A stretch of DNA of 64,000 nt, taken from the NCBI GenBank assembly GCA_009768925.2, contig VHIT02000024.1:1-64000 (forward strand). The letters are read 5' to 3'. How positions within the stretch are numbered: position 1 is the first letter of the stretch; every line of letters starts with the position of its first letter. The notes beneath the pieces were generated by a model. The model searched no databases. It worked only from the letters and a program-made list of their open reading frames with translations, and was not told the origin of the DNA. This DNA comes from Cryptosporidium bovis (taxonomy: Eukaryota > Apicomplexa > Conoidasida > Eucoccidiorida > Cryptosporidiidae). A program made the position numbers and the translations under genes. Shown here piece after piece: positions 29,367-39,741 of this stretch.

Positions 29367-32300
29367 CTAATCACTAATTTCTCTATTGAAATTTAATAAT
29401 AGTATTCTAAGTAAATTAGGCATTTTCCAAAAAGGTTTAATTAAATCAACCTCATGGCACATTTTTTGAAAATAAGATGGAACTACAGTTCTTCCAAGTG
29501 ATTTTTCTGATAAAACTCTTATGTTAGTAATGTTATTAAGTTTGAAATGATTAGTGTCGTTCAAAAATGTACTATTAATAATAAATGGTCTGTATACGTT
29601 CTCTGGGAAAATGGGAGGGCAATAGTAATGAGTAAAAACTTTTTGTTTTGAAACACAACGTGGTGGATATTTATGATAATATTCTTGTGGCATTAATATC
29701 AATGCTTCTTCATCAAGCTTATATCCATCAGGACACATTATATTGAAATCTGTATATCCTTTAAGCCTACACATATTTGAATTAACAAGGACCGAATTTT
29801 CGGGACAAGACAAATATGGTTTTGCTTCAATAATATTTGAACAAATAATTTTAATAATATAATCAGTATTACCAACAATAGCATCGTACAATTTTATCGG
29901 TTTCTTTTTTAATTGAAGTTTTAATTTGTTATTAACGTCAAATTTGTGACTTAAATAATTATCATCAATTAGTCTTCTATTTATATTTTCACTGTTACTG
30001 TTTTCATTACTATTCAACTCTATAAATTCTAATACAGGATTTTTGCCATTACCACTATGATTTCTAATGTTATTGTTATCATTAATATTATTATCATAGT
30101 TTTTTTCATTGTTAAAAATATCTGGAATAGAATTATCGATTACATCTGATGGATTAAATAGTAAATTTTTGTCCAAATTAGCAATATCTTCTTTAGAAGT
30201 AATATGTATTCCCTTCCTTTCATAATTGTTAATTGGCTCCCTTAAATATATAAATGGTATTTCATCTTTATTATTGCATTTAGGTTGAATAGGAACTATT
30301 TTTACCTCAACACATGTGTCTAACGGGTCAGCAAATTCGTCCCTTATTACCAGTGGTGGATCATTGCCACTTGAAATATATGTATCGTAGGAAACAGTTC
30401 CTTTTGGACATTTATAGTCAACGTATTTAGTATCTTCAAATTCACAATATGGTTTGGGCCCGTTTTCAAACATCCACGAATTATTATATTTATACTTAAG
30501 TATATAACTACTATTCTCACAATAAGGTGAACCAAATCCATTGTATCTAACCTCCTTTCTAATTTTGAGTGTGCATTTTATTCTTTTATTACTTGCAAAT
30601 TTTTTAGTTATATATTTACTTTGTATTCCATGTTCATTATCACTTACTATTTTAGTTATAAGTGGTTTATTAATATTATTAATGTTTTTGTAATCATAAT
30701 TATCATAAAAATTAATCTTTGCTTCATTTAATGTTTTTATTCTATAATTTACATCTGAAACATCATTTTTTAAAATATTAATACCATATTCATATATATT
30801 TTCATAGTTTTCTTGAATCTTTTCCTGATTATCATTTTCAACAGTGTTTTCATTTGAATTGGTCTCAAGTGTTTCATGGTATTTTGACACATCCTCCTCT
30901 TCCTCATACTCATCTACTATTGTTGGGTAATATCCATCTGGACAATTAAATTCTTTCATAACTTGGTATGCCATTATACATGTTTGAAGATTATAGTAAA
31001 CACTACCATCTATGCAACCAGGAAATCCGGGAAAATACTTTTCAACTATACAGGTTCTTCTCGGTTCATTGAAAATAAATGGTGGATCGCATGTTAATGT
31101 TGGTGAAAGATACTTTCTTTGTTTAGAATGACACCCACCACCACCTCTATGTGAACCCCATAATTTTGAGTGAATGTAATTTTGTGGACAACTGGCTGTT
31201 GAATCGGCATATGTAATAGATACACAACTTTTGACTTTTTTATCATAAACAGAATTCAATCCACCGGAGGGGCATATTCCAATTATATCCAGCTCAGCAC
31301 CTGTTGGCCTGCTACAGTATGTGCTATTATATGGTACTACATTTAATAAAGAGAATTTTGGAGTGGTTATATTTAAATTACTTGTATGATTGCTTTTAGC
31401 ATCATAATATGTACCATTTGAAGAAATTTCATTTAAATAATCATCAATAAGTGACAATTCTTTTTTATCATTTTTATTGTAGCATAAATTATAAGTATTT
31501 TCATTCTTAATATTTAATTGTAATAACAATTCGTTAGGTATTTGTCTAAATAAATCCCAAAATCCTTCAATCGAAAATTTTAGATTATTATATTCAGTAT
31601 TACTTAAATTTCTTTTTTGGAAATTTATTGAATTCCAGATATCTGAGTCATATGATGTATAGTTTAACCAGTATTCACTATTTATAACACTATAGTTACC
31701 ACTTAAATTGTCTGCACGACTATAGTTGTAATTAATATCATTGTTAGTTCTCCAAGGAGTCATATTTACAGGTATTTTATAGTAACATTTTAATAAATTG
31801 TCCGGAGATTTAATCAATATATTGTTCACTTTTATTTTGTTTTGAATTACATCAAAATCTGTATCATTTAGGTGTTTACCTAAATTCAACTCATTGCTAC
31901 CAGTTTTTTTAAGAATGTTTTGGTCACTATCATGGACATTACTTTCAGTATAGTTAATATCACTCGTGTTACCGTATTTGTGGCTTGAAATATATTCATT
32001 ATCTAAATTCCCATAATTATTGAACTCATCTTCAAATTCAATGAATTCTTGGCTGTTACTTAAAGTAAAGTTTTTGGTTTCACTATTATTCACACCATCG
32101 TAACTATGATAAGTTGTGTTGCCATTGTTGTTATATATAGTAAAATTTTGATTATTCCCATCGAACTCTAAGTCTTTACCATCCAACATATACATTCTAT
32201 TCGAGTTGTTTAACCAAACGCAGTCTGGAGGCAATTCTGGAATTATAGTTTCATTAATACTATTTTTGTTCTTAAAACTGTTGTTTTGTATACATAAACA

Positions 32301-32765
32301 CATAGTTTTGTTTTTATATTCAATTTCAAATGGATATAATATTGAATTGCTTTTTATTATTATATTTGCGAGTATTAGTCTTAGTGAATGATTCATATCA
32401 AACGTATTTTCAGGATTTGTAGAATATAAGTTATTTGAATTATTAAAATTTGATTCATTTACATATTTTATATTTTCTGAATATGATTTCACATTTACAT
32501 TTATTTTATTCTGTTGCATTATTAATTCATCAATAGATCTTGGTGTTGTAAACGTAGATGAAAACTTTGACGGCGAATAAACACTAGAACTTGGAATAGG
32601 TTTGACTGTTTGTATTGTCCCATCTGAGTAAGACATTCCTCTAACTGGGATTAATAATTTCCTTAAATTGTCATCGCACTTAATACTAATTATTAGCAGT
32701 ACTATTATACTCAACAACCTTGTAGCAAGAGTGTTTTTTGTTTCTAACTTATTTAGGCTTGACAT
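29367..32765 (-). CDS. COWP9: Oocyst wall protein, COWP9-like, with Asn-rich insertions
   Basis: A 1132-residue secreted protein. A signal peptide (ATRLLSIIVLLIISIKC) leads into a long N-terminal region full of Asn and N-glycosylation-type sequons. COWP-type units begin at about residue 490: CSRPTGAELDIIGICPSGG, CDPPFIFNEPRRTC, CPENSVLVNSNMC and CPDGYKLDE. A Gly/His patch (GSHRGGGGCHSKQR) parallels the His-rich patches of the neighbour. Asn-rich loops separate the cysteine blocks and account for much of the length. It shares orientation and a promoter motif with the COWP8-like gene. Family placement is secure; the exact orthologue is inferred from order. Confidence 0.7.
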   Translation of the reverse strand: MSSLNKLETKNTLATRLLSIIVLLIISIKCDDNLRKLLIPVRGMSYSDGTIQTVKPIPSSSVYSPSKFSSTFTTPRSIDELIMQQNKINVNVKSYSENIKYVNESNFNNSNNLYSTNPENTFDMNHSLRLILANIIIKSNSILYPFEIEYKNKTMCLCIQNNSFKNKNSINETIIPELPPDCVWLNNSNRMYMLDGKDLEFDGNNQNFTIYNNNGNTTYHSYDGVNNSETKNFTLSNSQEFIEFEDEFNNYGNLDNEYISSHKYGNTSDINYTESNVHDSDQNILKKTGSNELNLGKHLNDTDFDVIQNKIKVNNILIKSPDNLLKCYYKIPVNMTPWRTNNDINYNYSRADNLSGNYSVINSEYWLNYTSYDSDIWNSINFQKRNLSNTEYNNLKFSIEGFWDLFRQIPNELLLQLNIKNENTYNLCYNKNDKKELSLIDDYLNEISSNGTYYDAKSNHTSNLNITTPKFSLLNVVPYNSTYCSRPTGAELDIIGICPSGGLNSVYDKKVKSCVSITYADSTASCPQNYIHSKLWGSHRGGGGCHSKQRKYLSPTLTCDPPFIFNEPRRTCIVEKYFPGFPGCIDGSVYYNLQTCIMAYQVMKEFNCPDGYYPTIVDEYEEEEDVSKYHETLETNSNENTVENDNQEKIQENYENIYEYGINILKNDVSDVNYRIKTLNEAKINFYDNYDYKNINNINKPLITKIVSDNEHGIQSKYITKKFASNKRIKCTLKIRKEVRYNGFGSPYCENSSYILKYKYNNSWMFENGPKPYCEFEDTKYVDYKCPKGTVSYDTYISSGNDPPLVIRDEFADPLDTCVEVKIVPIQPKCNNKDEIPFIYLREPINNYERKGIHITSKEDIANLDKNLLFNPSDVIDNSIPDIFNNEKNYDNNINDNNNIRNHSGNGKNPVLEFIELNSNENSNSENINRRLIDDNYLSHKFDVNNKLKLQLKKKPIKLYDAIVGNTDYIIKIICSNIIEAKPYLSCPENSVLVNSNMCRLKGYTDFNIMCPDGYKLDEEALILMPQEYYHKYPPRCVSKQKVFTHYYCPPIFPENVYRPFIINSTFLNDTNHFKLNNITNIRVLSEKSLGRTVVPSYFQKMCHEVDLIKPFWKMPNLLRILLLNFNREISD

Positions 32766-33173
32766 TTAAATTATCATAAACTCATTTCATTATTCTAGTT
32801 TATAAATGTATATATTATTTATGCAAAAAAATTTGATTTTCTATATACAAATCTTTATTAAGCTAAGAATAATTACAATTAATGAATTTAATCTTTTCAT
32901 TTCAATGATATACTACTATAAAAAGAGTAATTTTGAAATTTATATTTATGCAAAATAAAAAATAATAAAAACAAATAATAATAATGTCAACTATAAATTA
33001 AAACATATTTTATATTAGATATATCAAATTATATTTTATTGTTATATTTTTTTCCTTTTATAATTACCACTTATATAAATTTAATCCCTTTGCATATAAA
33101 TATATATATTTGACCTGTATAGGTCATACATGCAAACATGAATGCATGCATGCACGTATGTATGTTTTCATAG
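32766..33173. promoter_or_regulatory. COWP9-like promoter region
   Basis: 408 very AT-rich bases between the Spp2-like stop and the COWP9-like start, both on the minus strand. The distal end holds the double TGCATGCA site. No gene is seen. Confidence 0.5.
33143..33154. promoter_or_regulatory. TGCATGCATGCA, double ApiAP2-type site
   Basis: The same 12-base double palindrome as at 29061-29072, about 380 bases upstream of the COWP9-like ATG and only 20 bases past the Spp2-like stop. Confidence 0.6.
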
Positions 33174-33785
33174 TTACCTTTTTTTAATGAGCTTTTTTAT
33201 TTGTATATTTGCTCCTAAACCTGATTGGTTGTAATTTCTTTTCTTGTATATTTTAGGTTTAGTATTGTGTATTTCAGGGTTGTAACCCATTCCTTTTAGC
33301 ATTGCAAGTCCAAATTTTTCAATTGGAATATTATGTTTATTACTGCTGCCGTTATTATTATTATCTAATAATTCTGGAGAGTTTAGTCTTTTTCTATTCT
33401 TAAATAAAAGCTCAATATTGGATTTTTTATTATTATTATTTTCACTGTTTAATGAATTTTTGCATTCAATTATATATTCATCATCTTCATTTGTATTACT
33501 TTTTCTTTCAGCTCTTATTAATTCCTCAGCGTTTGAAAAAGATGTTATCATGGTTACCTTTGTACCTTTATCTCTATTATCATCGTCATATTCATTAAAT
33601 ACTAATAAATTATTCTTTTTTTCATTCTTTCTATTTAAATGATTGAAATAGTATTTCTCATTATCGCTATTTTTTCTTAAAGATACCTCTTCTTTATTGT
33701 CACTAATTTGCTGAGAGAAGCATGGTCTGATGTTGTTTTGTTTCTTGTGACTATTTATTGAAAAACTGAACTTTTCTTCTTTCAT
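33174..33785 (-). CDS. Spp2-like G-patch splicing factor
   Basis: A 203-residue basic, mostly disordered protein. Its C-terminal part carries the Spp2/GPKOW signature IPIEKFGLAMLKGMGYNP, followed after about 20 residues by QSGLGA. In yeast, Spp2 uses this G-patch-like motif to bind and activate the DEAH helicase Prp2 in the spliceosome. The frame opens upstream with GTG (33845) across a GGCGCC element; the first ATG (33785) is preferred. A first exon further upstream cannot be excluded. Confidence 0.65.
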   Translation of the reverse strand: MKEEKFSFSINSHKKQNNIRPCFSQQISDNKEEVSLRKNSDNEKYYFNHLNRKNEKKNNLLVFNEYDDDNRDKGTKVTMITSFSNAEELIRAERKSNTNEDDEYIIECKNSLNSENNNNKKSNIELLFKNRKRLNSPELLDNNNNGSSNKHNIPIEKFGLAMLKGMGYNPEIHNTKPKIYKKRNYNQSGLGANIQIKKLIKKR

Positions 33786-34306
33786 TAATTTCTTTTTTTC
33801 CCTAAATAAATGCTTAATATAATAAATATTTAGAGATGGCGCCACGATACCTTATAAGTAACTATTCATAATATTAGGAATGAAAAATAAAACAAATGGT
33901 TTCCTTTTTTATTTGATTCATATAGATATATTTTTTGGCTTGTGTTTATAATTGATATTAAAAATCATTTATTCGACACGTTTATAAAAGATCATTTTTT
34001 TGTTAGAATTATTGTGAAAAATAAACACAAATACTGTTCGGTTTTATGGCAATAATAGCTACAATAAACATAAATATAAAGTAAGACTAATGTGTGTGGT
34101 GATAAAAATATTAAAACTTTGATTAAATGGTAATATATCTTGTTTTTAACATTATATCTGCCCTAATATTAACAATAATAAATAATTTGCTTAGTGAAAA
34201 GTTTGAATTAAAATAAACAAAAAGTTGCATATTACAATTTATTTTGAAGATTAGTGGTCACAATACATTTTTTTAATTAAAGAGGAAGACAGAAATAGTG
34301 TTTAAA
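33786..34306. promoter_or_regulatory. Divergent promoter region, Spp2-like / Atg6
   Basis: 521 bases between two start codons on opposite strands. GGCGCC at 33838-33843 lies about 55 bases upstream of the Spp2-like ATG. The rest is AT-rich without a recognisable gene. Confidence 0.45.
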
Positions 34307-35710
34307 ATGTTTTTATTGCCATCAATAGGGAAAAAATCTGTACCAACAGAAAATGATTTAGAGCACGTTGTAAAGGAAGAAACTAATAAGAATAATATAA
34401 GAATATGTTCAAGATGTGGGGATATGTTTGAGTTGGATTACGAAAATAAAGATAAAGACAAAGATGAATATGAACACATAATTAAAAGTTTTTCAGAATA
34501 CATTAATTTAGAAAAGAGTAATCAATACTATTTTGAAGATTTTTTGCTGCAATATATTGAAGTATCAATAGAAAAGAACAATGAATTGAAGGATTCACAT
34601 GACAATATTGACGATTCACTGTGTTTGGAGTGTATTGAATATTTGATATATGGATTTAAGACATTATTTAAAAAGAATGAAAAGAAATTGAAAAAGTACT
34701 CAAATTTAAAGAAAAGTTGTGCAAAAAGAGGTGATGAAAATAACAGTGATTTATCATTTACATATTGGTTAGATAATAATAACGATATAGATTTAACTAT
34801 GGTAATAAAAGACTACATTTCAGATAATAATATTGATATCAAAGAAATAGTAAGCGATGAAAGCATTAATTGCAATGATAATATTATTGAAAATGATAAA
34901 ATGAGTATTGATGATTTTGATATTGAAACAATTATAAACAATGACAGTGAAATTGATAATGAGATTCAAGACTATGTAGATATGAAAGACGTAGTAAAAT
35001 TAAGATTATACCAAAATATGGAATTGGATTTAATACAGGAATTAAGACGAGTAAATAGTGTAAGAGAAGGAGTAAAAGTACATTTTGATAATTTAAAAAA
35101 ATATCTGGATAGATTACAAAAAATGGATATATTAAATACATGTTTTTATATAGATAGCATTGATGGTATAGGTAGAATAAATGGCTTGAAGTTGTATATA
35201 AATAAGAATGATTTTGAAAATTGGAATGAAATAAACGCCTGTTTTGGATTAATATCTTTATTGTTAAATATGATTTTAGAAAAGTATGATTTAGATACAT
35301 GTATCAAACCAAGAGGAAGTTACTCGACAATATATGATTCAACAACCAAAAAAACATGGCCATTATACGGAAGTAAACTTTGCAATTCTGATTATTCTGA
35401 ATGCATTAGCTTCGACAATGCTGTCTCATGTATATTCAGATTGATTAACACAACATTTGATGAAATAATTCGAAAAAAAACGAGTGTTTCTAAAAACAAT
35501 TATAACAATCACAACAGCAATAGTAGTGATAGTAATAATGATAATGGTCATTGTAGTTATAAACTTCCATTTAAATACGATCAAAAGGAAAATAAAATAG
35601 AGAATTTAAGCATTAATCTACTGTTTAACGATAAACATAACTGGAATAAAGCGATGAAAATGATGTTATTTAACTTAAAATGGCTGTTGGTGGTGTCGTG
35701 TGAAAACTAG
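34307..35710 (+). CDS. ATG6: Atg6/Beclin 1-like protein
   Basis: A 467-residue protein with the layout of Beclin 1/Vps30. An N-terminal CxxC pair (ICSRCGDMFEL) is matched by a second (LCLECIEYL). An acidic spacer and coiled coil (MELDLIQELRRVNSVREG) come next. The C-terminal BARA domain follows: CFYIDSIDGIGRINGLKL, WNEINACFGLISLLLNMI, KPRGSYSTI, WPLYGSK and FDNAVSCIFRLI. Beclin is a subunit of the Vps34 PI3-kinase complexes in autophagy and endosomal sorting. The first ATG is at 34307, with only a GTG upstream. It ends 61 bases from the convergent MCM6 stop. Confidence 0.85.
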   Translation: MFLLPSIGKKSVPTENDLEHVVKEETNKNNIRICSRCGDMFELDYENKDKDKDEYEHIIKSFSEYINLEKSNQYYFEDFLLQYIEVSIEKNNELKDSHDNIDDSLCLECIEYLIYGFKTLFKKNEKKLKKYSNLKKSCAKRGDENNSDLSFTYWLDNNNDIDLTMVIKDYISDNNIDIKEIVSDESINCNDNIIENDKMSIDDFDIETIINNDSEIDNEIQDYVDMKDVVKLRLYQNMELDLIQELRRVNSVREGVKVHFDNLKKYLDRLQKMDILNTCFYIDSIDGIGRINGLKLYINKNDFENWNEINACFGLISLLLNMILEKYDLDTCIKPRGSYSTIYDSTTKKTWPLYGSKLCNSDYSECISFDNAVSCIFRLINTTFDEIIRKKTSVSKNNYNNHNSNSSDSNNDNGHCSYKLPFKYDQKENKIENLSINLLFNDKHNWNKAMKMMLFNLKWLLVVSCEN

Positions 35711-35771
35711 ACTAACAGTTATTGTCACTCTAAATAAATTAACATTTAAATAATGAATTTTCTTTTCATTT

Positions 35772-38700
35772 TTATTCAAATTGAGAACCGTTTTGAGACG
35801 ATTCTCTGTCTAAGTCGTCTATGTTGGATACACTACCGTTATTAGCATTTCCACGATTTCCATCTCTAGCGTTATTGATAATATTGTCCTGGCCTTCATT
35901 ATCATCTACATCCTGGAAAAAGTCTTCGGGTTCTAATTTACCTTTTAGATTAAGAATACTATCCTCTTCGCTTTCACTATCACTTTTATCATCGTCTCTT
36001 TTTCTATTATTAATAAATGTTCTGTATCCAAAATCAGCATGTCTAGTTAGTGGCTTATTACTGGATCTCATTGATGTAGAGACAGGCAAACTAATTGATT
36101 CATCGACGTTATAATTTGGATGGACTTTTACGTATATATTCACTAGTACATCGTTATCTTCATTTGGTATTTCCTCTTGATGAGTAATATAAAGTATCAT
36201 ATCTCTGTGAATCATTCTCATTATTGCTCTGTTATATTTGTCTTCCAATTCATTTAATTCCTCTTCACTCTCTGGATGATCAAATTCACTTATATGCCAT
36301 GTTATTAATTCTGTTATAGATGTTTCAATGTTTTCATCATTTTCTTTTTCTAAATCTTGAATTCTAGTAACGAACCTTCTCGCTATTTGGAAGTATTCAT
36401 TATATCCTATCGTTGCACTTTGTTTTTTCGATTTAGTTTTTTTGTTACTTTCTTTTCTGTAGTTGCTATCATTTTCTTGATCATGATAATTATTATTATC
36501 ATTATCATCATCACTATCTGCTTTCTTTTTATCTGTGTCTTTCAATTCATCATATTCGTCTTCTTCGTCATTGTCCTCATAAACATCTCCTAAGTCAATG
36601 TCATTATGTCTTATTTTACTCAGAGAGCTCTTAAATACAGAACATGCTTCTTCAACATGTTCTGGAGTAACAATATATGAAAATCTAAGTTTAGCTACGG
36701 CCTCCGAAAGTCTAATAAGACTCTCTAGTTGACGTACTGTAATTCTCATAGCTTTAGCACCAGAAGTCGAATCACTTATTCTCAAAGCTTTATATGTTCT
36801 CACCAATACAGTTTTCGCTGCAGAAGTGATACATGGTTTGAATGTTTTGGCAAAATTAATATATTTTGATACCTCACTTTTAGTCAATAGGAACTGTTTC
36901 GAATCTAAACCATGGTAAGTACTGTTATAATAGTTATTAAATTTATCATTTAGTGGTTCCATATTGACTTTGTTAATATCACCCTCATTATTACCATCGC
37001 TCATTTTATCATCATCATTTATTTTTTTCCTTGATTCAACAGAGGCTTTTGAGTGAAGATTTACAATGAAAGAAGCGAGAATTTCGTCATAAATATCTTC
37101 AGGATCGTCAGTCATTACAAAAAATAAGTCAAAACGAGAAAGAATAGGGGCCGATATTCTAACATTTTGGGATAATGTTTTTGAGGTATTGTATCTACCA
37201 CCTATTGGACTGCATGCTGCTAGCACTGACGCCCTTGCATTCAAAGTAGCTAATACGCCTGCTTTTGTAATTGAAATAGTTTGTTGCTCCATAGCCTCGT
37301 GTATAGCCACTACATCTTTATCATCCATCTTATCGAATTCGTCTATACAGCATATACCCTTATCTGCCAACATAAGGGCTCCTGCTTCGATGACAAAATC
37401 CCCTTGGTCTGGATCTCTGTGTACAGAAGCTGTTAAACCAGCAGCAGTTGAACTTTTACCGGATGTGTAAACAGTTCTAGTTGAGAATTCATGAACAAAT
37501 CTTAGTATTTGACTTTTTGCTGTTGACGGATCACCAACAATACATAAATTAATGTCACCTCTTAATTTAATATTGTCTTTGGTCTTTTTCTCTACACCAC
37601 CGACTAATTGCAACAATATTCCTTTTTTGAGCTCCGAATATCCATATACATGGGGTGCTATATATTTAGATAAGTAGCTTAATCCATTTGGATTTTGTGA
37701 TATATCCAAAAACTTTCTATAACTTATCTCGGATATATTTAAATCTTTAATAGGATCTATTTCAATATTGTTTCCGCTCTTTTTTCTTAGTACTGAGTCT
37801 TCATTATTATTTTCGTCATCGTATATTTCCTTATTTCCTTCTTTCTCTATTTCAATTCCAATTCCTATATCACTATTGATATTTTGCTCAATAATGCGGC
37901 CATCTTCAACAGATGCTACTGCATTCACAACCTCAATGTGACAAGCCAGAAAACACAATCTATAAGCTAAATCACGCACACCTAACGACTTAAGTCCGGT
38001 TACTGATGAATTATAGTTATCATTCTGATTTCTGTTGCGATCTTTTGCCACTGTTGACGGTATATCACCTGGTTTCATTAGTGATGGAACGTCAGGAGCA
38101 ACTATTAATGTACCAGTTAATACCACTTTATCTCCTGGTTTACATTTATCAACAAAATCACCGCGTAATATAACATTCATAGATCTAGGCATAGATCCTG
38201 GTGGTATTTCATTTGCATGTTCTTGTATTCTTATTTTTTGCCAATCACCAAAATCAGAATTTTCTAATCTAAGCTGCCATGCTGACCTGTTGCCACACCC
38301 TTTCGTTGGACAAACGGATGGTATTGAGTATACAAATTGTTGCAAAACATTGTCTACAATGCAACCACATATCTCACATTCAAAACAACCTCTAAGTAAT
38401 TCTGGACGCACATCTGATGTTCTTGTTATTGTACCTCTTAAACTTGTTAATTTACCCAATTTTTCACATCTTAGCGTCCTTAAACTTTCTACCCATCTTA
38501 GTCCGTAAAATGATGCTGTGTAGTTAAAATTGTTCGTATCTGATCTTCCGTTCATTTCTACTCTATTGCTGTTTATTGATATACTCTTGCAAAATGTATT
38601 TATTAAATTATCTATTATATTCTTGTACTCACCGTATTGTTCTGTTATTCCCATTAATATGGATGGACCATTTAATAAAACTCTCGAATCCTCATTATTA

Positions 38701-38900
38701 TTATCACTATTATCCATTACGCAATAGTTTATTATATCATTAACATCTATATATATTGTTCTTGTTAGTCTCGAAGACATGACTTGTTCTGCTTGCCTCA
38801 CATACTTTAGAACACCATATTCAGTTCTAAATGTTCTTAAAAAATGTAGAAAAGAACGTTCCAGCTCCGGTGGAAATGAATCATATGAAACATTTGTCAT
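35772..38900 (-). CDS. MCM6: DNA replication licensing factor MCM6
   Basis: A 1042-residue subunit of the hexameric MCM2-7 helicase. The N-terminal domain has a C4 zinc finger (CEICG...CPTKGCGNRSAW), then NPRSMN-like and LRGDFVDKCKPGDKVVLTGTL stretches typical of MCM6. The ATPase core has Walker A GDPSTAKSQ, Walker B CCIDEFDKM and arginine finger SRFDLFF. A C-terminal winged-helix-type region ends in acidic, Ser/Asn-rich sequence. Asp/Asn insertions make it about 200 residues longer than animal MCM6. Its upstream DNA carries TTTGGCGC, the classical E2F core. Confidence 0.92.
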   Translation of the reverse strand: MTNVSYDSFPPELERSFLHFLRTFRTEYGVLKYVRQAEQVMSSRLTRTIYIDVNDIINYCVMDNSDNNNEDSRVLLNGPSILMGITEQYGEYKNIIDNLINTFCKSISINSNRVEMNGRSDTNNFNYTASFYGLRWVESLRTLRCEKLGKLTSLRGTITRTSDVRPELLRGCFECEICGCIVDNVLQQFVYSIPSVCPTKGCGNRSAWQLRLENSDFGDWQKIRIQEHANEIPPGSMPRSMNVILRGDFVDKCKPGDKVVLTGTLIVAPDVPSLMKPGDIPSTVAKDRNRNQNDNYNSSVTGLKSLGVRDLAYRLCFLACHIEVVNAVASVEDGRIIEQNINSDIGIGIEIEKEGNKEIYDDENNNEDSVLRKKSGNNIEIDPIKDLNISEISYRKFLDISQNPNGLSYLSKYIAPHVYGYSELKKGILLQLVGGVEKKTKDNIKLRGDINLCIVGDPSTAKSQILRFVHEFSTRTVYTSGKSSTAAGLTASVHRDPDQGDFVIEAGALMLADKGICCIDEFDKMDDKDVVAIHEAMEQQTISITKAGVLATLNARASVLAACSPIGGRYNTSKTLSQNVRISAPILSRFDLFFVMTDDPEDIYDEILASFIVNLHSKASVESRKKINDDDKMSDGNNEGDINKVNMEPLNDKFNNYYNSTYHGLDSKQFLLTKSEVSKYINFAKTFKPCITSAAKTVLVRTYKALRISDSTSGAKAMRITVRQLESLIRLSEAVAKLRFSYIVTPEHVEEACSVFKSSLSKIRHNDIDLGDVYEDNDEEDEYDELKDTDKKKADSDDDNDNNNYHDQENDSNYRKESNKKTKSKKQSATIGYNEYFQIARRFVTRIQDLEKENDENIETSITELITWHISEFDHPESEEELNELEDKYNRAIMRMIHRDMILYITHQEEIPNEDNDVLVNIYVKVHPNYNVDESISLPVSTSMRSSNKPLTRHADFGYRTFINNRKRDDDKSDSESEEDSILNLKGKLEPEDFFQDVDDNEGQDNIINNARDGNRGNANNGSVSNIDDLDRESSQNGSQFE

Positions 38901-39741
38901 CTTAACTAATGACTCAAATGATTCTATTTATTCAGAAAGTAACAATGATAATTATTGCTAAACAATATCAATATTATTTGCCAATTTATTTATACTGTCT
39001 TCCACACAAACACTTATTCTTATAATATTATTATTATTCTATCTTCTTCTTTCTCTTTGCTCCTCTTTTTTTCACATACTTGTTCACTATTATTTACACG
39101 TTACCATCTTTACCCACACTTTGGCGCCGCAAAATATTAATTATTAATTAAATAGAATTGAAGTATAATTTTAATCATAATTGATAGTAATTAAATATTA
39201 AAATCTTGAAAAAAATGCTAAATTAAATTTTCTAGTCATTTACTTGTGCGATTGGAATACGTTGGTTATTGTTCAGAGTTTTAAGCATTTCATATTTCAC
39301 TTGATTTATCCTTATTTTTCGATTTTTAGGTGCATATATTATCGTCTTTTTTGCTTTCAATATGTATTGGGTCTCAATTTAATTTATTTTTCATGACGTA
39401 TTTGCAATATAAAGTTTAATTACCGGTTTTCTTTATTTCTTCTTTGTTATTTAAAATTAATATTGTTTGATTAATGAACATAAAACAACACATAATTTAC
39501 ATATATACTTTCAGACAAACAAGTGAATTTTACAAAAATAACACGAAAGAATTTTAGTTATTCTCTTTTCAGCATTTAGAATGAGAATAAATGGTTGTGA
39601 ATAGGAAGTCAATACAGTGAAAGTGATAGATATAATACTTGTAAAATTGAACGTTTGTAGTGTATATATAAGGTTTGCATTCTTATATTCAAATAACTTT
39701 TAACTATAACTGTACAATAAAATAACTTCTTCGCAGACGCA
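38901..39741. promoter_or_regulatory. Divergent promoter region, MCM6 / TatD
   Basis: 841 bases between two start codons on opposite strands. TTTGGCGCCGCAAAA at 39120-39134 lies about 220 bases upstream of MCM6 and is the best E2F-type match in the window. No gene is seen. Confidence 0.55.
39120..39134. promoter_or_regulatory. E2F-like site upstream of MCM6
   Basis: TTTGGCGC on the plus strand abuts TTTTGCGGC on the minus strand, so both strands carry a T-run followed by a GC core. Canonical E2F sites read TTTSSCGC, and MCM genes are classical E2F targets in animals and plants. Confidence 0.55.

Noticed and set aside
37189-38508. Plus-strand frames opposite MCM6 and other long genes
   Set aside because: They are antisense shadows of conserved domains with no independent support.
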